64,000 bases of DNA, from the NCBI GenBank assembly GCA_013397935.1, contig VZRN01011463.1, positions 611,157 to 675,156 of the forward strand, written 5' to 3'. The notes beneath the pieces were generated by a model. That model did not search any database. It was given only the letters and a program-made list of their open reading frames with translations, and was not told the origin of the DNA. Source of the DNA: Dasyornis broadbenti. Its lineage: Eukaryota > Chordata > Aves > Passeriformes > Dasyornithidae. The translations under genes and the position numbers were made by a program. Below are positions 38,951-50,476 of the stretch, piece after piece. The first letter of the stretch is position 1. Every line of letters begins with the position of its first letter.

Positions 38951-39537
38951 TTTATAAAAACATCATCCAAAACCGAGCTTTTCAGCCCCAAAACCATGTA
39001 AAACTTTATATATTATGTGCATTTGGTTAATTAGGCTAGTCTTGGAATAAAGCTAAAACCTGTCACTCCTGTGTGGCTTGCTCCCCCACACCCTCTACGT
39101 GAGCACCACTCTACAGCGGCAATTCTATTTTCCATGGAAGCAATTTCCCATCACCTGTTTCAAGCGTGGCGGGGAGATCTGTGGCAACAGTGGCTGTGGT
39201 AGAGAAGAGGAGCTGCCAGAGAAGAAGGCCCTGGTGCCTGACTGGGCCACCACCCATTTGGCTTCAGGCATCAAGCCCCAGCAATGAGCATATTCAGCCC
39301 ATGGCTCCCTCAATGGGCAACCACCGGGCTGAGGCATGAGGCCAGCACTGGGGGACAAGGGCTTGGCATCTGCTGGTCTCTGACAAAAATCAAGACACCC
39401 TCAAATCATTCCCCTTGCTCTCCCTGAACAGCCAAACTTTCCAACATGACAGTAGAGAGGGAAGCAGGGACTTCAACACTCAGCACCTACTAAAGCCACA
39501 GTATCCCACCAGAGAACTATTTAAAAATTAGAAAAAA
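38951..39537. other. GC-richer non-coding stretch
   Basis: The 39.06-39.40 kb patch is GC-richer and has open frames on both strands (69 and 77 codons), as expected by composition. No family was recognised. Confidence 0.45.
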
Positions 39538-39590
39538 TTAGCTCTTAGAAGATCAGAACTGTTCTATACATGAAGCTACAGTCACTCACA
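39538..39590 (+). repeat. Copy A of a 53-bp direct repeat
   Basis: This 53-bp segment (TTAGCTCTTAGAAGATCAGA … CAGTCACTCACA) recurs at 40633-40685 in the same orientation with 49 of 53 positions identical and no gaps. All four differences are transitions. The sequences on either side of the two copies do not match each other. Confidence 0.95.
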
Positions 39591-40632
39591 TTTAACCAAT
39601 CCTCCAGCCCACAGGCCACCACTTCCAGCATTTTGGTGGTTTTTTTGAAACTAGTTTGATCTGCTCTGAGCATTTGTTTCATTTCCTCAGTTTTTCACTG
39701 TCACTGATCTGTTCTAGAGCCAGGCAACCCTGAAGGTTACAGCCATAATGCTGTAACCCCTATGAGCAGTTTTACCTGTGCCTACCTTACCACTGGTCTG
39801 ATACCTCACTGGAACACGTGCACTTGCAATGCCAGCACAGAAAAATTCTAACTCTCACTCCACCTCATCACCCTGCTCTGCTTCCCTGAACAGCAAGGGA
39901 GAATGAGGACAGGAAAGAATCCAACATCTGACATGACATTACAGAAAACTTTTCCATTAACTGCAGAAATTGCCCTTCTTCCTCACTTAAAATACAAGCA
40001 CTATTATTTTTGTCAGAAGGGCCATCCTCTCTTCACCTCACCCTCATTCATCACCTCTTTGGCAAGAGGGAGCTTGTAATGGGAGCAATAGTGGACCCAG
40101 CAAAGAAACACCAGGAGAGTAGCAATGCCTATACCCTGGGCTTATCCTGAGCCTCTGATTACTCACTGATTAGTGGGCTCCTTCACTTTTGGCAGGTGAA
40201 ATATGCAACCGCTACACCAAATGCGAGGCTCCTCTGCACAGTGCAAAGGACAGACAGATTGCAGAGCAATCGTCAAATTGCTGGTGGAATTTCTTATAAT
40301 CCAACTTGGATAACATGGGTTTAATTTTAAAAAAACCCTCAGAAATGTTTGTTATCCTCCTATTTGTAAAAAGAATCAACTAAAAGATAAACTTGAAACT
40401 CTGGCATATGTGGTCATCAGCCTTTGGCACGTAGGGTACAGCATGTCGTATGAAGGGACTTGCTTCCAGTGTGCGCCTTTGCCTAGCAGTTGCCGCAGGA
40501 ATTTGGACACATCTGAGACCGATTAGAAAAAAAATTCAGCCTGAGTTTATAAACCCTAATAATCTCTGAACTGATTTAATATCTTTAGTAGTAGGCTTTC
40601 CTGTATTGCTTTTACCTTTTGAAGGTCAGGTT
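39591..40632. other. Spacer between the two 53-bp copies
   Basis: About 1.04 kb with no open frame above background and no recognised retroposon. I looked for LTR features (TG…CA ends, primer binding site, polypurine tract next to copy B) and saw none convincing. Confidence 0.45.
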
Positions 40633-40685
40633 TTAGCTCTTAGGAGGTCAGAACTGTTCCACACATGAAGCTACAGTCACTCACA
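40633..40685 (+). repeat. Copy B of a 53-bp direct repeat
   Basis: Second member of the pair, 1,095 bp downstream of copy A. It has G for A twice and C for T twice relative to copy A. The function and origin are unknown; it may be a short segmental duplication or two insertions of an unrecognised short repeat. Confidence 0.95.
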
Positions 40686-42640
40686 ATTTCACTGTTTTAT
40701 TTCAATTCTAGATTTACTCCCCTGGCTTTTACTAGCAGACATATGAGACTGTGAGTGTGATGGGCCACATCTTCTATCCTACTGTCTCGGCACCTATACA
40801 TCAGAATGTCATCACCCTTGGTGCTGCTACACATACCTATTTGTAAGCCTCATGGGTGGCAATAGGATCTTTCTGCTGAAGGTTTCATTCCACAGAGAAT
40901 ATTAATTTCTCTGCCAGTGTTCAGTGTGATTTGGTAACTGCTTTCTTTATCAGCAACATTTGGCACTGAGTACAGAGAATTCTTTTCTTTTAACTAAGCT
41001 GGATAATATTTATTCAAGTGTAGGTGTTTGGTTGGGGATCTCTAACAAGTCAATTGCTCAGATCTATCCAAATGTAAAATGTCTTCTCCATGGCTATTAG
41101 TACACATAGCGAACTTTTACAACACTGGTCCTTTAGAAATTCCACTGACTCTTTTTATCTTGCACAGATGCATCAATTTTTCACTTACTCTCCAAGATGA
41201 ATGCTTGATAGACTGAATAATTATTCTCTGTTTTGAAACCTAGGCTATCTGGAAGCATCCCAGGCCTTTAGAAAAAAATCTTTTCTTTCTTTCAGAAGTT
41301 TCAGAAGCAAAGCTATAGTGCATTGTGTACTTTAAATATGGTTTCATTTAATTTATGGGGCTACTACAAAAATCAGTTGCTGCAGGTTTAATGACTAATT
41401 GGTGCTAATACCTGAAATCTTCAGCTATGTAAAATTTTCTTTGGCATTCTGGATGCCATTTTCCATCTCTGAGGCATTATTTTGTTTGCGACACTGTATC
41501 ACACCAAGTGAGTTGTTTTCTGGCTGTTTGGTTTGGGTTTTTTCTCTTGCATAAAGCTTAAAAAGTCTTGTTTGGGGATTCCCAGCTACAAAATTTGCTT
41601 TTTGATTGTGAATTATTTCTTTGCTATTATAGCCCAAATGACAAATAACAAGTTATTTTTACTGTTACCTATTGTCTACCCATTCTCCAGTCTCACTGAG
41701 GAACTCAATTTCATGTATCCTATTTCATTTGTCCCCCACTAATTTAATTACAATTATTTTCTTTCCAAGCTTCTCAGGAGTCATTTGAAAAAATTCCCAC
41801 AGAGGCTGTTCTGGTTCCATTCTTCATTTACTTAAGTTCATTAACTTTGCACAACTTAACAGGACTTGGTAAAGTTAACATAGACCATTTTTACCCTTCT
41901 CCTTTGAGATCTTGCATATTTCACCCTTTTTTCCCTCTAAAGTACCACAGATTAATTCCTCATTTAAGGATCATCACCCAAGTTTGCCATAGTGCACAAC
42001 AGAACAGCCTTCTGAACCGTTTCTACAGTTTCTTGATTACACTTCAATAAGAGATGTCTTTCCATGGCCAGCCTCCTTAATCACTGATTTTGGATATCCT
42101 CAAAAACTCACTCCTTTTGACCTCATAGTCAGGGGAAGAAGAAATCAACCAAACAGGGTAAAAAACAATGTACAATACATCCTCACCTAAGCAAGCCCTC
42201 TACATCAAGAGAATTCTACACTGTACCAGCTCCTAACCCTTCTTCCCACCACACCCCTGAGATTTATAGAAGACTCACAGGCAAAGAGCCATCAGTCTCC
42301 TCTCAAGACCAGCACAGGAAGCTGGGGGCAGAGGGGAGACTTATCCACAGAGGAAATAAATCCTGAGAACACTCTGTCCCTTGTAAGATCATTTATAGGT
42401 TTCATTTTTTGCTTTGAAATTAGCTGCAAGTTTGCTCAGATTTCATCCTCTTGTCCCAGTTGACATCTGATCCCTGGCCACTGCCAGCACCAACAGCTTG
42501 TCTTTGCTTTTAAGCTACTTATTCCCTTCACAATTCACAGAGCATTGAAGACCTCTGAAAGGGTACAGTACCAATGTAGCATTCTGAAATTACCTGTATC
42601 TTAATGCAGAGAAGCATGAAGGGCAGCTCATTATAGGCAA
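40686..42640. other. Non-coding stretch, no gene seen
   Basis: Unremarkable AT-rich sequence. Open frames up to 70 codons on both strands overlap around 41.4-41.75 kb without coding character. Confidence 0.5.
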
Positions 42641-42654
42641 GTTTTTGAATTATA

Positions 42655-42740
42655 ATGTTCACTGAGGGTGAGTATCTTTTGTCTCTCAGGCAGTTGGACT
42701 AGACTGTTATTTTATGTCTCTTCCAGCTGAAATATCCTAT
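42655..42740 (+). mobile_element. Truncated CR1 LINE 3'-end fragment
   Basis: GGCAGTTGGACTAGACTGTT, then TATGTCTCTTCCAGCTGAAA and a degraded ATCCTATTATT tail, follow the sense 3' end of avian CR1 (GGTTGGACTAGATGATCTTT…GTCTCTTCCAACC…ATTCTATGATT, from general knowledge). The fragment is 5'-truncated, as is usual for CR1, and moderately diverged. No reverse transcriptase sequence is present. Confidence 0.65.
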
Positions 42741-45240
42741 TATTTTTTTTATTATTGAGATAAGAGCTACTCTCAGCTGTCTATTAGCAACCGATACTGC
42801 ATACGTGTCAGACAGAAAACACCTGTTAGTCACTTTTCAGTAGAGAGCAAGAACAGTGTGTTGCCTGAAAGGGATGGAGGGAGTAATAATAAGCTCAGCA
42901 TTTCTGCATATGCTCCTATGATGTTGCTCTCTGATCTTTTGAACAAACTCAATGTGTGGAAAACCTGAACGGCCAAAACAGACACTACGTATAGTTTTCG
43001 TGGTCTCTCAAGATGTCCCTTCATTTTTCACTGAGAATAGTGAAAGTGGCAAAATACCACAAGAGAGAAAGACTGTGCAGTAGGTGGTATACACAGCACA
43101 TGAATAACAGAATGGTGCCTTATAAAAGAAAGAGTTCTTTAAAGTCCTAGAGCTTTACTATGCACTAATGATAGTGACACAAGGTGAATATCTATAAAAC
43201 ATGTTCTTACTTTGGGTTTAGGAATACAGTGCCACGTGGTTACTTCTAGGCTTTTTACTTGCTTTTGAGGTATAACACCACTTAGCTTGAGGAGAGAGAT
43301 CCTTAAGGACTATGAGCAAGTAATTAGATAAAGGAAACTCATCAGTTTACAAACACCTATCGCTCTGGCATTTTCTCCTTCAGGCCACAACATTCTTTAG
43401 CAGCATTCTTTCCCTCACCTTCACCTTGTCCCCAGACAATTAATTTTTTGTCTTGGGCTTTAAAACAGTCAGATTTCATGTGTGTCTTCCCTAAAACCCA
43501 AACTCTTCTAGAAGTATCATTAGAATATCTGCTTTCTCAGGGAGACTTTTCCACAGAATAACTTTTCTAATCTTACCTCGGCATCAGAAGACAACTAGAA
43601 CACACAACCTAGGAACAAAGAGAGAAAAGTCAAGTGGTGTGACTGCCTTCCATCTCTCTTACACTGCTAACACACTGCAAGTGAAAAAACCAACCCATAC
43701 GTCCCTAACCATGAGTCTCTGAAAGGAACTGATTTCCTAAGCAAACAAAAGCAAAATTCAGTCTCTACATTCCCAAGTAACCAAAAGTTCAGGAGATTTT
43801 ACCTGTTTTCTGAATTTATTTGTTTCACGTGACTTTGATCACTCACAATTGATACAAGGACTGAGTCTGAATTTCAATTAAGGAAAGTCTTGAAGCCTAA
43901 GCTCTGCACTCCCAGGGCAGAGTAAACGGTCCTTGTCCACTTGTACAAGTGCGGTGTTTTTGCCTTGGTTGAAATTGCTTTTTCAAGATTCCTTTTCAAC
44001 AAAAGCTGTAAAGTTATGTTTTATCATAAACTATAAGGAAGTGGCTCTCTGAACTGTAGTAATTTACTAGACCTGGTAATGCAAGTAGGAAAACATCTTG
44101 AACCACAAGAAGGTTAGATATTATAAATATTTTCTGACCATTTCCGCTTCATACGTTAGCTTTTTGCTAAGAACTCTTCACTCAACACCAAAACGTGCAA
44201 TGTTAGCAAGTTCAGTACCTCAGAGAACATAATGCATTAAAATACAGTTTGGAATAACTGATTTTGTATTCTCCTTTAATACATTTTCAGAATGTGAAAG
44301 ATCTTAAAGTCAGGACAAGTTTGCTTTTGGTCACATTAGCTTCCACATAAACTTCAGTAAGAAATTATTGCTCAGCTCATTTCTGTGAAGGAGCCCTTGC
44401 CACAAGGGAGGGCACATCAGTCTTGCTCTGCCTCTTGGTTTTCTAGTAACCATGTGAAGAGAAGATTTAACACCACTTTCCCTCACTGTCAGAGTAGCAT
44501 TTAAAAAGTTCTCAAAACTTAAAATGGAGTCCCTCAAAGGTTTGCCTCACTCACCATCCAAAATGCCCTTATGTCCAGGTCTTGACCAGCTTGCTGGTTC
44601 TGCAACACAAGGAAGACCTTCTTGACATGCTCCAAAACATTCTCCAAATTCCTCTCAAGAGAGGCTCTTCCCAACTCCCTTCCAGGAAAACCAAGTCTCA
44701 AGAAGAGCTGTTACAGGGTCCTGTGCCCTTCTTGGCTCTCAACAAGCTTCTCCACCCATCTGTATCATCTCCCCACTCCACTCATCAGAAAGTGATCCCC
44801 ACTTTGTGTCCCTCACCTATTCATTTTTGAAGGGGACACCTCTAGGCACACGTTGTGCTTTCTTTGGACTTACCAGCTGTTAAAAAGAAAGAGCTTGTAC
44901 TTACACTGGTAATGAAATGGGCCATGCGGATTCTGTATTTTACACATAGCAAACTTTTTAGTTTTAGCAAAGCAAGAAAAAAGTGGAATTTTAAAATCTT
45001 AAACTAAAGAGAGAACTATTTCTCTCTATGCTTAGAGCAAAATCAGCAATACATGACTACCCCATTGGACTGCTTTAAGCTTTTTCTGAAGCCTGGCAAA
45101 CTTTATACAGTCATAGCAGACTGCAAAACCACTGCAGGATTGGGCCAAGGTCTGCCTGCAAGTTTCCTTTAAAATAGTTCTGCAACTCTAAAACTAAGCC
45201 TTCTGGATCAAAGGTGAAAAGATATTCCAAAATAAAACTC
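42741..45240. other. Non-coding stretch, no gene seen
   Basis: Ordinary sequence with small open frames (60-82 codons) and no repeat or motif worth calling. Confidence 0.5.
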
Positions 45241-45243
45241 TTT

Positions 45244-45292
45244 AAAAAAAAAAAAAAAAACAAAACCAAACAAACAAACAAAAAAACACCCA
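45244..45292. repeat. Poly(A) and (AAAC)n tract
   Basis: A17 followed by CAAAACCAAACAAACAAACA and a shorter A run. It has the same style as the tracts at 11.3, 33.3 and 53.3 kb. Confidence 0.9.
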
Positions 45293-45469
45293 AGCCAATA
45301 TAAACATGCTGTTATTTATTAATATTAAAATATTCTCCAATACACTCAGGTAAATATCTTGATAATATTTTCAAATTAGAGTTCAACATTATCTGGAGAT
45401 TTAAATATCGATTTTGAATTCAATAAATAATTTTTCTAAACCTTATATGGTCACAAGTATCTCAGCAAA

Positions 45470-45680
45470 CTCATTGTCCTTGTATTTTATCAGATGCAGC
45501 ATTAACAGAGCCACAGTCACTGTCACAACTGAAATACGTAGGAAGATAAAAGCCATTTAAAAGGACAGTACGCCAAGGCATTTTACTGCAGTAAGACCAA
45601 GCAGCGTCATAACATGCAAATCCCAAAGGCTTGCCTAATCCCAGCTGAGAACTGACGTCAAAAAACATTAGCCTCAAAAA
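45470..45680. promoter_or_regulatory. Candidate enhancer with perfect CRE and octamer
   Basis: A perfect palindromic cAMP response element, TGACGTCA, lies at 45653-45660, 32 bp downstream of a perfect POU octamer ATGCAAAT at 45614-45621. Further CpGs occur near 45535, 45570 and 45605. The minus strand has a 101-codon open frame here, but it is unrecognised. Motifs are read directly; enhancer activity is inferred. Confidence 0.25.
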
Positions 45681-46448
45681 AGTTTTGTTCATGCCTTTAA
45701 CCCTCCACAGAAACAGAGAAGTTAGACCCCTAGGAAAAGTCTGATTTTTGCATATCTTTTCCCTATGCCTGTTCATGGCCTAACCCCTGCCTAGGTCACA
45801 CCTCATGTCGCACTTGGCCAGGTCCACTGCAACCTCTGTGCACAACATGAAGAAGACCCTAAAGCACCAGCAAATGGCCTGGGTGAAGGTATCCAACCAC
45901 AGAAACATTTGGGAAAATCTGAAGACTGAAACGTTTAGCAATGACTCACATAGTTACCTTTCTTTCAGGCATTATTGTGACTTTTACTTAGAAAATAGAA
46001 AAACCTTGCAAGTTTTCTGACTGGAAGAAACTTCAGGAAAGCTATTCACCTGCTTCTCTGCACAGTTCTGAGGCCTCCAGGGGAGATGGGCTGAATCCCT
46101 CACTGTGGCTTCAAGTGAGGACCATTTCTTTATCCAGTTCACAACATTTACTCTCAGGCTCAGCACCAACACCCACTAAAGAAAAAACCTCAAAATTCAG
46201 TGTTAAAGCAGTGTCCCTGGAAAGAATCACAACGGAGAAGCACATCTTTGCAGCCTCATGCAGATGCTGCATCCCCATTCTCCATTGAGGGCTCCAGGGC
46301 AGTGTTCATGTCCTCCTATAGAGTATTCATATATGAGTCAAAATGTTTTCCTGACCCATCTAAGTTTTCAGTCAGCAGTTTTCTGAAGGAAAGGGAAGGC
46401 TTTTATAAAGCCCTTGTTTTCTGTGCAGCTTGAGCTGTGCTCTGTATG
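45681..46448. other. Non-coding stretch, no gene seen
   Basis: Slightly GC-richer sequence with open frames of 62-77 codons on both strands and no recognisable product. Confidence 0.45.
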
Positions 46449-46472
46449 CACACACACACACACACACACACA
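46449..46472. repeat. (CA)12 microsatellite
   Basis: Twelve uninterrupted CA dinucleotides on the plus strand. Likely polymorphic in length. Confidence 0.97.
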
Positions 46473-46919
46473 GGGGAACATATGTAGTTGCTGCAGGATT
46501 TTAAAAGTGATTTTCTCATGCTTTTACATGTTCTCCACTTAAATCTGAGCACTGGTCTTAGATTGACTCCAAAGACTGGTACATATGTCCCTTACGTGCC
46601 AATTTTTAAAAAAATTAATTATGAGTAAAAGAGTAAAGGCTTTTCAGTGAGTAATAAAAAGAACTTTTTTTTCATTTATGCAGGTGCAACTTGTTTAACA
46701 GTATAGTGCTTAAATCTAAGTAAAAGCATGAAATGTCATTTCAGCAAAGTCTTCAACACTTTTCAGTCACGACTTAAAATTACTGCTGAAAGGTAACCTC
46801 GTTTTACCACAGTGATACAAAAAAAAAAAGAATAAAAGCTTTTAAAAACCTTCATTTACTCAAAACAAAGGAAAAATATATTTAATTTTTAAAAGCGTCA
46901 CTTAAAAATTTAATCAGAT

Positions 46920-47110
46920 ACCATTTTCAATAATCATATGCAGAAGCTTCCAGGCCTGGCAAGTATTTAGACAGCTGTCAATCAAAATGTCTCACAGCTA
47001 CCGTACCGTGTCAGCCATCAGCTAACCCACACTTTCCCAGGGACGTCTTAGCATGGCATCTTTGTTCTGTTTTCAGATAAACAGATCCAATTTCTCAACA
47101 AACAGACTGC
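46920..47110. promoter_or_regulatory. Candidate regulatory block with PBX-PREP/MEIS site
   Basis: CTGTCAATCA at 46975-46984 is the exact reverse complement of TGATTGACAG, the known PBX-PREP/MEIS composite site. It overlaps AGACAGCTGTCA, which is one base from the TGIF/MEIS palindrome TGACAGCTGTCA and contains an E-box CAGCTG. The following 120 bases are free of simple repeats and keep CpGs (CTACCGTACCGTG). This is the best single transcription-factor motif in the window. Activity is inferred. Confidence 0.35.
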
Positions 47111-50100
47111 TACAGTCCTTTTGATAACAATGTAATAATTCAAAACAAATGATTCTAGGCTTTGATGATAGCACTTTTATGGGTCATGAAGAAATCCTCC
47201 CACCAACATCTGTTTGATTTTATCTACTTGAACTTTATCCTCCAGTTGAAGATTTATAAGCTGAAATCATCCCAGCCTATTAAAGTCAGGCTAATGTTAA
47301 AGCACTAACACAGAGAATGAAAGTGCATTTTGCAGTCATCCACCTTTTGAAATCCTACCGTGAGGAAAAGATATCAAAAGTTTGAGAGATGTATGTTTAA
47401 ATATGCTAGAAGTCTGCATTCTGCATAGAGCCCTGGATGACTGAGAGATTAAGGAATCTAACTGTTGCCCTACTGTGGGGGCAAGTTATTTACAGAACTA
47501 TTATTTAGAAAGACAACATGAAAAATTCAGATGTTGTTTACATTGAAAGACTGTTTTCTTAGCAAAAACCACTATGGGTGATGGAAATTAACTCCAGATT
47601 TGTTCCCTGCCCCACCTAATTTCTGCATACACTGTAAATAAAAAGCATGACAGTAGACTTATTAGAGCCACTTGTTACTTGTTAACTAAATGGCACAATT
47701 TAGTCAGGATGCTTTTTAAATTAAAATTAAAAAAAAAAATAAAAAGCAAGACTTTCCATTAACAGTCTGATAAAACATGCCAAGAGAAAGAGTATTGCAC
47801 ATTGCTACCTGAAAACAGCTTTCTGTGAAAGCCAGGAGAAAAAATAATAGTCAGTCTTGTCTCAGTTGCAGAACTTTTCCAAGAAAATAATTATTCTTCT
47901 TGTGAGTGCTGACAATTCTACAAACAGTGGTAATTTAGCAGTTATTTTCTGGAATATTCTTTCAGAATAAATTTGTTCAGTGTATTCCAGATGACACTTT
48001 TTTAACCTAGAAATACAATACCAATTATAGTATGTAGCACAGTGTAGAGCATAGATAGATACTAAAACTTTGGACTAACAACAATTAGTTATTAGATGTC
48101 AGCTATTTGCAAGAGGCAAAACTGTACTGCTATACCTCGTGTAACATCACCTGAAAAAGAAATATGAACATGTTAGTATTGGGTGGTGTGTGCCTCAAGG
48201 AGCTTGACCTTGTGTCTTTAAATATATTTATGTATTTACACACCCCTACACGACTGTTAGACCTTCTTTGTATGAAGCAACTCAAACTTACTTTACACAT
48301 GCCAAAACTATTTTACTACGGTAGGAGGAGATGACCCTGTAGATTAAAGGATGCCCTTATCACTGCTAATGTATACAGTACCACTGGAAATTGCACTGCC
48401 TCTGTTCTAAGGAAACCACTTGGCCACTTTTCCACCAGCCTGAAGCAGCAAGATATTTACACAGTGAACTGCATTCTGTGCAAAGACAATCTGCTTAAAT
48501 ACTAACTTCTTAGAAGCACCAGCACAAAGTTTATTGAGCCATAGTGAAAAGAGTAAAGCAGAAATTGGAACAGCACTGTAAAGGAGGTATCCCTGGAAGG
48601 AGCAAAGCATAGCTCAGGAGAGATTGCTTCACCTTCCATGTCCAGTACGTCCCAGGCAGAGACCATGGCTGTGCACTCAGGAGCAGGGTCCAGCCAAGTT
48701 TGCTGCAACAGCGTTTGATTTCTCAGACATGTCCCATCCCAGCCCTTTTCTCTTCCCCAGGTACTGAGAGGCAGCAAAACTGCCACTGCCAGAGGGAAGA
48801 TGCACGCTGCATCCTTCCCACCTAAGCGAGAGGCACCCTGCTAGTGTTGGAGTAAGCAGTGGAGAGGTGATGCTCTGCCCCGTCCAGGGATTTCCCCAGG
48901 CAGTTATTTTTGTGAACTGGGAAACATTCCCTTTCTGAGCAGGAAACAGTCTGAGTTTTGCACTGTTTTGTTTGTTGGTTGGTTGGTTGGTTTTGGGTTG
49001 TTTTTTTTTGCAGGGGCAGAGAAGGGAGCAAGGGAGAGGCAGAGGGATTGTTCTCTTTCTTACAAGAGGAACAGCTCAGACAGGCATGCTTAAAGCTCAA
49101 GTGGCAACATAAAGGATCATAACAAGAAGAGGGAGACTGAAAATCCTGCATACCTTCCCTTTGACTGTCTGTTGTATGACATTTACCAGATGAGTATATG
49201 TAAAGTACTCTGTAATTAAGTTCATCTGATAATAATAACTTTTAGGAAACTTCAAAAACTCTGTCAAAACTCAGAAACCAGAATAATTTGTATTTATTCT
49301 AAGTAGACGAGCATGTTGCTCAAGCATAAATTACACTTTTATTTAGCATAAATCAAGCAAAATTATTTGGTACGGTTGTGGAACTGCATTTCAGATATGA
49401 CCTGCCCTTTGCTTTGCTGTTTGGAGACCCTTCCCATTTCCAATGCACAACCCATGCCCATCTCCCTGACCTGCCCCTGCCTGCGCCTGCTCCTGCAGCA
49501 CTGACAGAGGAAGAAATTCAAAGTTAAAAGCCGTGCAGGACATAATGACAGGTGAAAATACCAAACTCCATTTAACTTGGGCTCTCCTCAGGCATTTCAT
49601 AGCTCCTGTCTCATGCAGGAACCAACTCTGCAAATACATCATGGCCACATCTTTGGCATATCATTTGTGTACACTATGACTGCTGCAGTGTTAATGAGAC
49701 ACCTGACCCTGCCTCATAGGAAGAAAAACAACTGTATCGGGGGCAATATATTTAGACACCAGTGTCTCCCCACAGCAGTATGTACAAAAATAGCAAACTC
49801 TAAAAGCTGTACACTAATCTCATTCAGAGAGAACTAGAATTTAAAAAAAAAAAAAAAAAAATCTGACAATGCATGAGCAGAGTCAAAATTCCTCCTTTTG
49901 AAATCCCTAAATTAAAGCATGCATGTGTTTTCCCCCTTCTTCCTTTTTTTTCTTTCGAAACTGCATAAATGTTAAATTATTGCTAAATACCAAAATATTT
50001 TAAAGTCCTCGAGAATAAGTGCTGCTGTGGAAGAACAGCTACAGCATACACACTGCCCACCAAGCTGAATTCAATCTGCTTAGCCAACTAGTCTGACTTA

Positions 50101-50417
50101 AACACTCATGGAAAAAAAGATATTTATTAATCTCCATTTTCTCCCTTTGTGAAAGAGATTTCCTGAATAAATATCATGTGTTTCCTAAAAAATCAACACA
50201 ATCGTAGTTTAATGCTGGAATAGGTTTGTAGCAATTTAACTGCCTAACATCATATTTTTACGATAAATGGGAGAGTTAATGGGAGTAAATGGGAGAGTTA
50301 AAGACATGAGGGTACAGGTGTTGCCCTCAAAGCAACGTGTGCAAATGTAGGATAGAGCAGCAGCACTCCAACAGAGTGGAGCACTCCTCTGAGGATGCTA
50401 TCTTCCCTCAGCCGACT
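47111..50417. other. Non-coding stretch with two simple tracts
   Basis: A (GGTT)n/T-rich tract at 48965-49009 is the reverse-strand version of the CCAA tracts. A run of 19 A residues lies at 49843-49861. A perfect 16-bp word TAAATGGGAGAGTTAA is duplicated at 50264 and 50286. Open frames at 48.5-49.15 kb are unrecognised. Confidence 0.5.
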
Positions 50418-50476
50418 TGATGTGCAAATGCCTCTCTCTCACTTTCCTGTATCTGTAAAACAGAGATAGTGATGCT
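50418..50476 (+). mobile_element. MIR-like SINE fragment
   Basis: CACTTTCCTGTATCTGTAAA followed by ACAGAGATAGTGATGCT, preceded by CCTCTCTCT, follows the MIR 3' half (CCTCTCTGTGCCTCAGTTTCCTCATCTGTAAAATGGGGATAATAAT, from general knowledge). Only about 60 bp are recognisable. An element of this age is expected to be a fossil. Confidence 0.45.

Noticed and set aside
39538..40685. The 53-bp repeats as LTRs of a short retroelement
   Set aside because: The copies are far too short, lack TG…CA termini at matching positions, and there is no primer binding site, polypurine tract or coding remnant between them.
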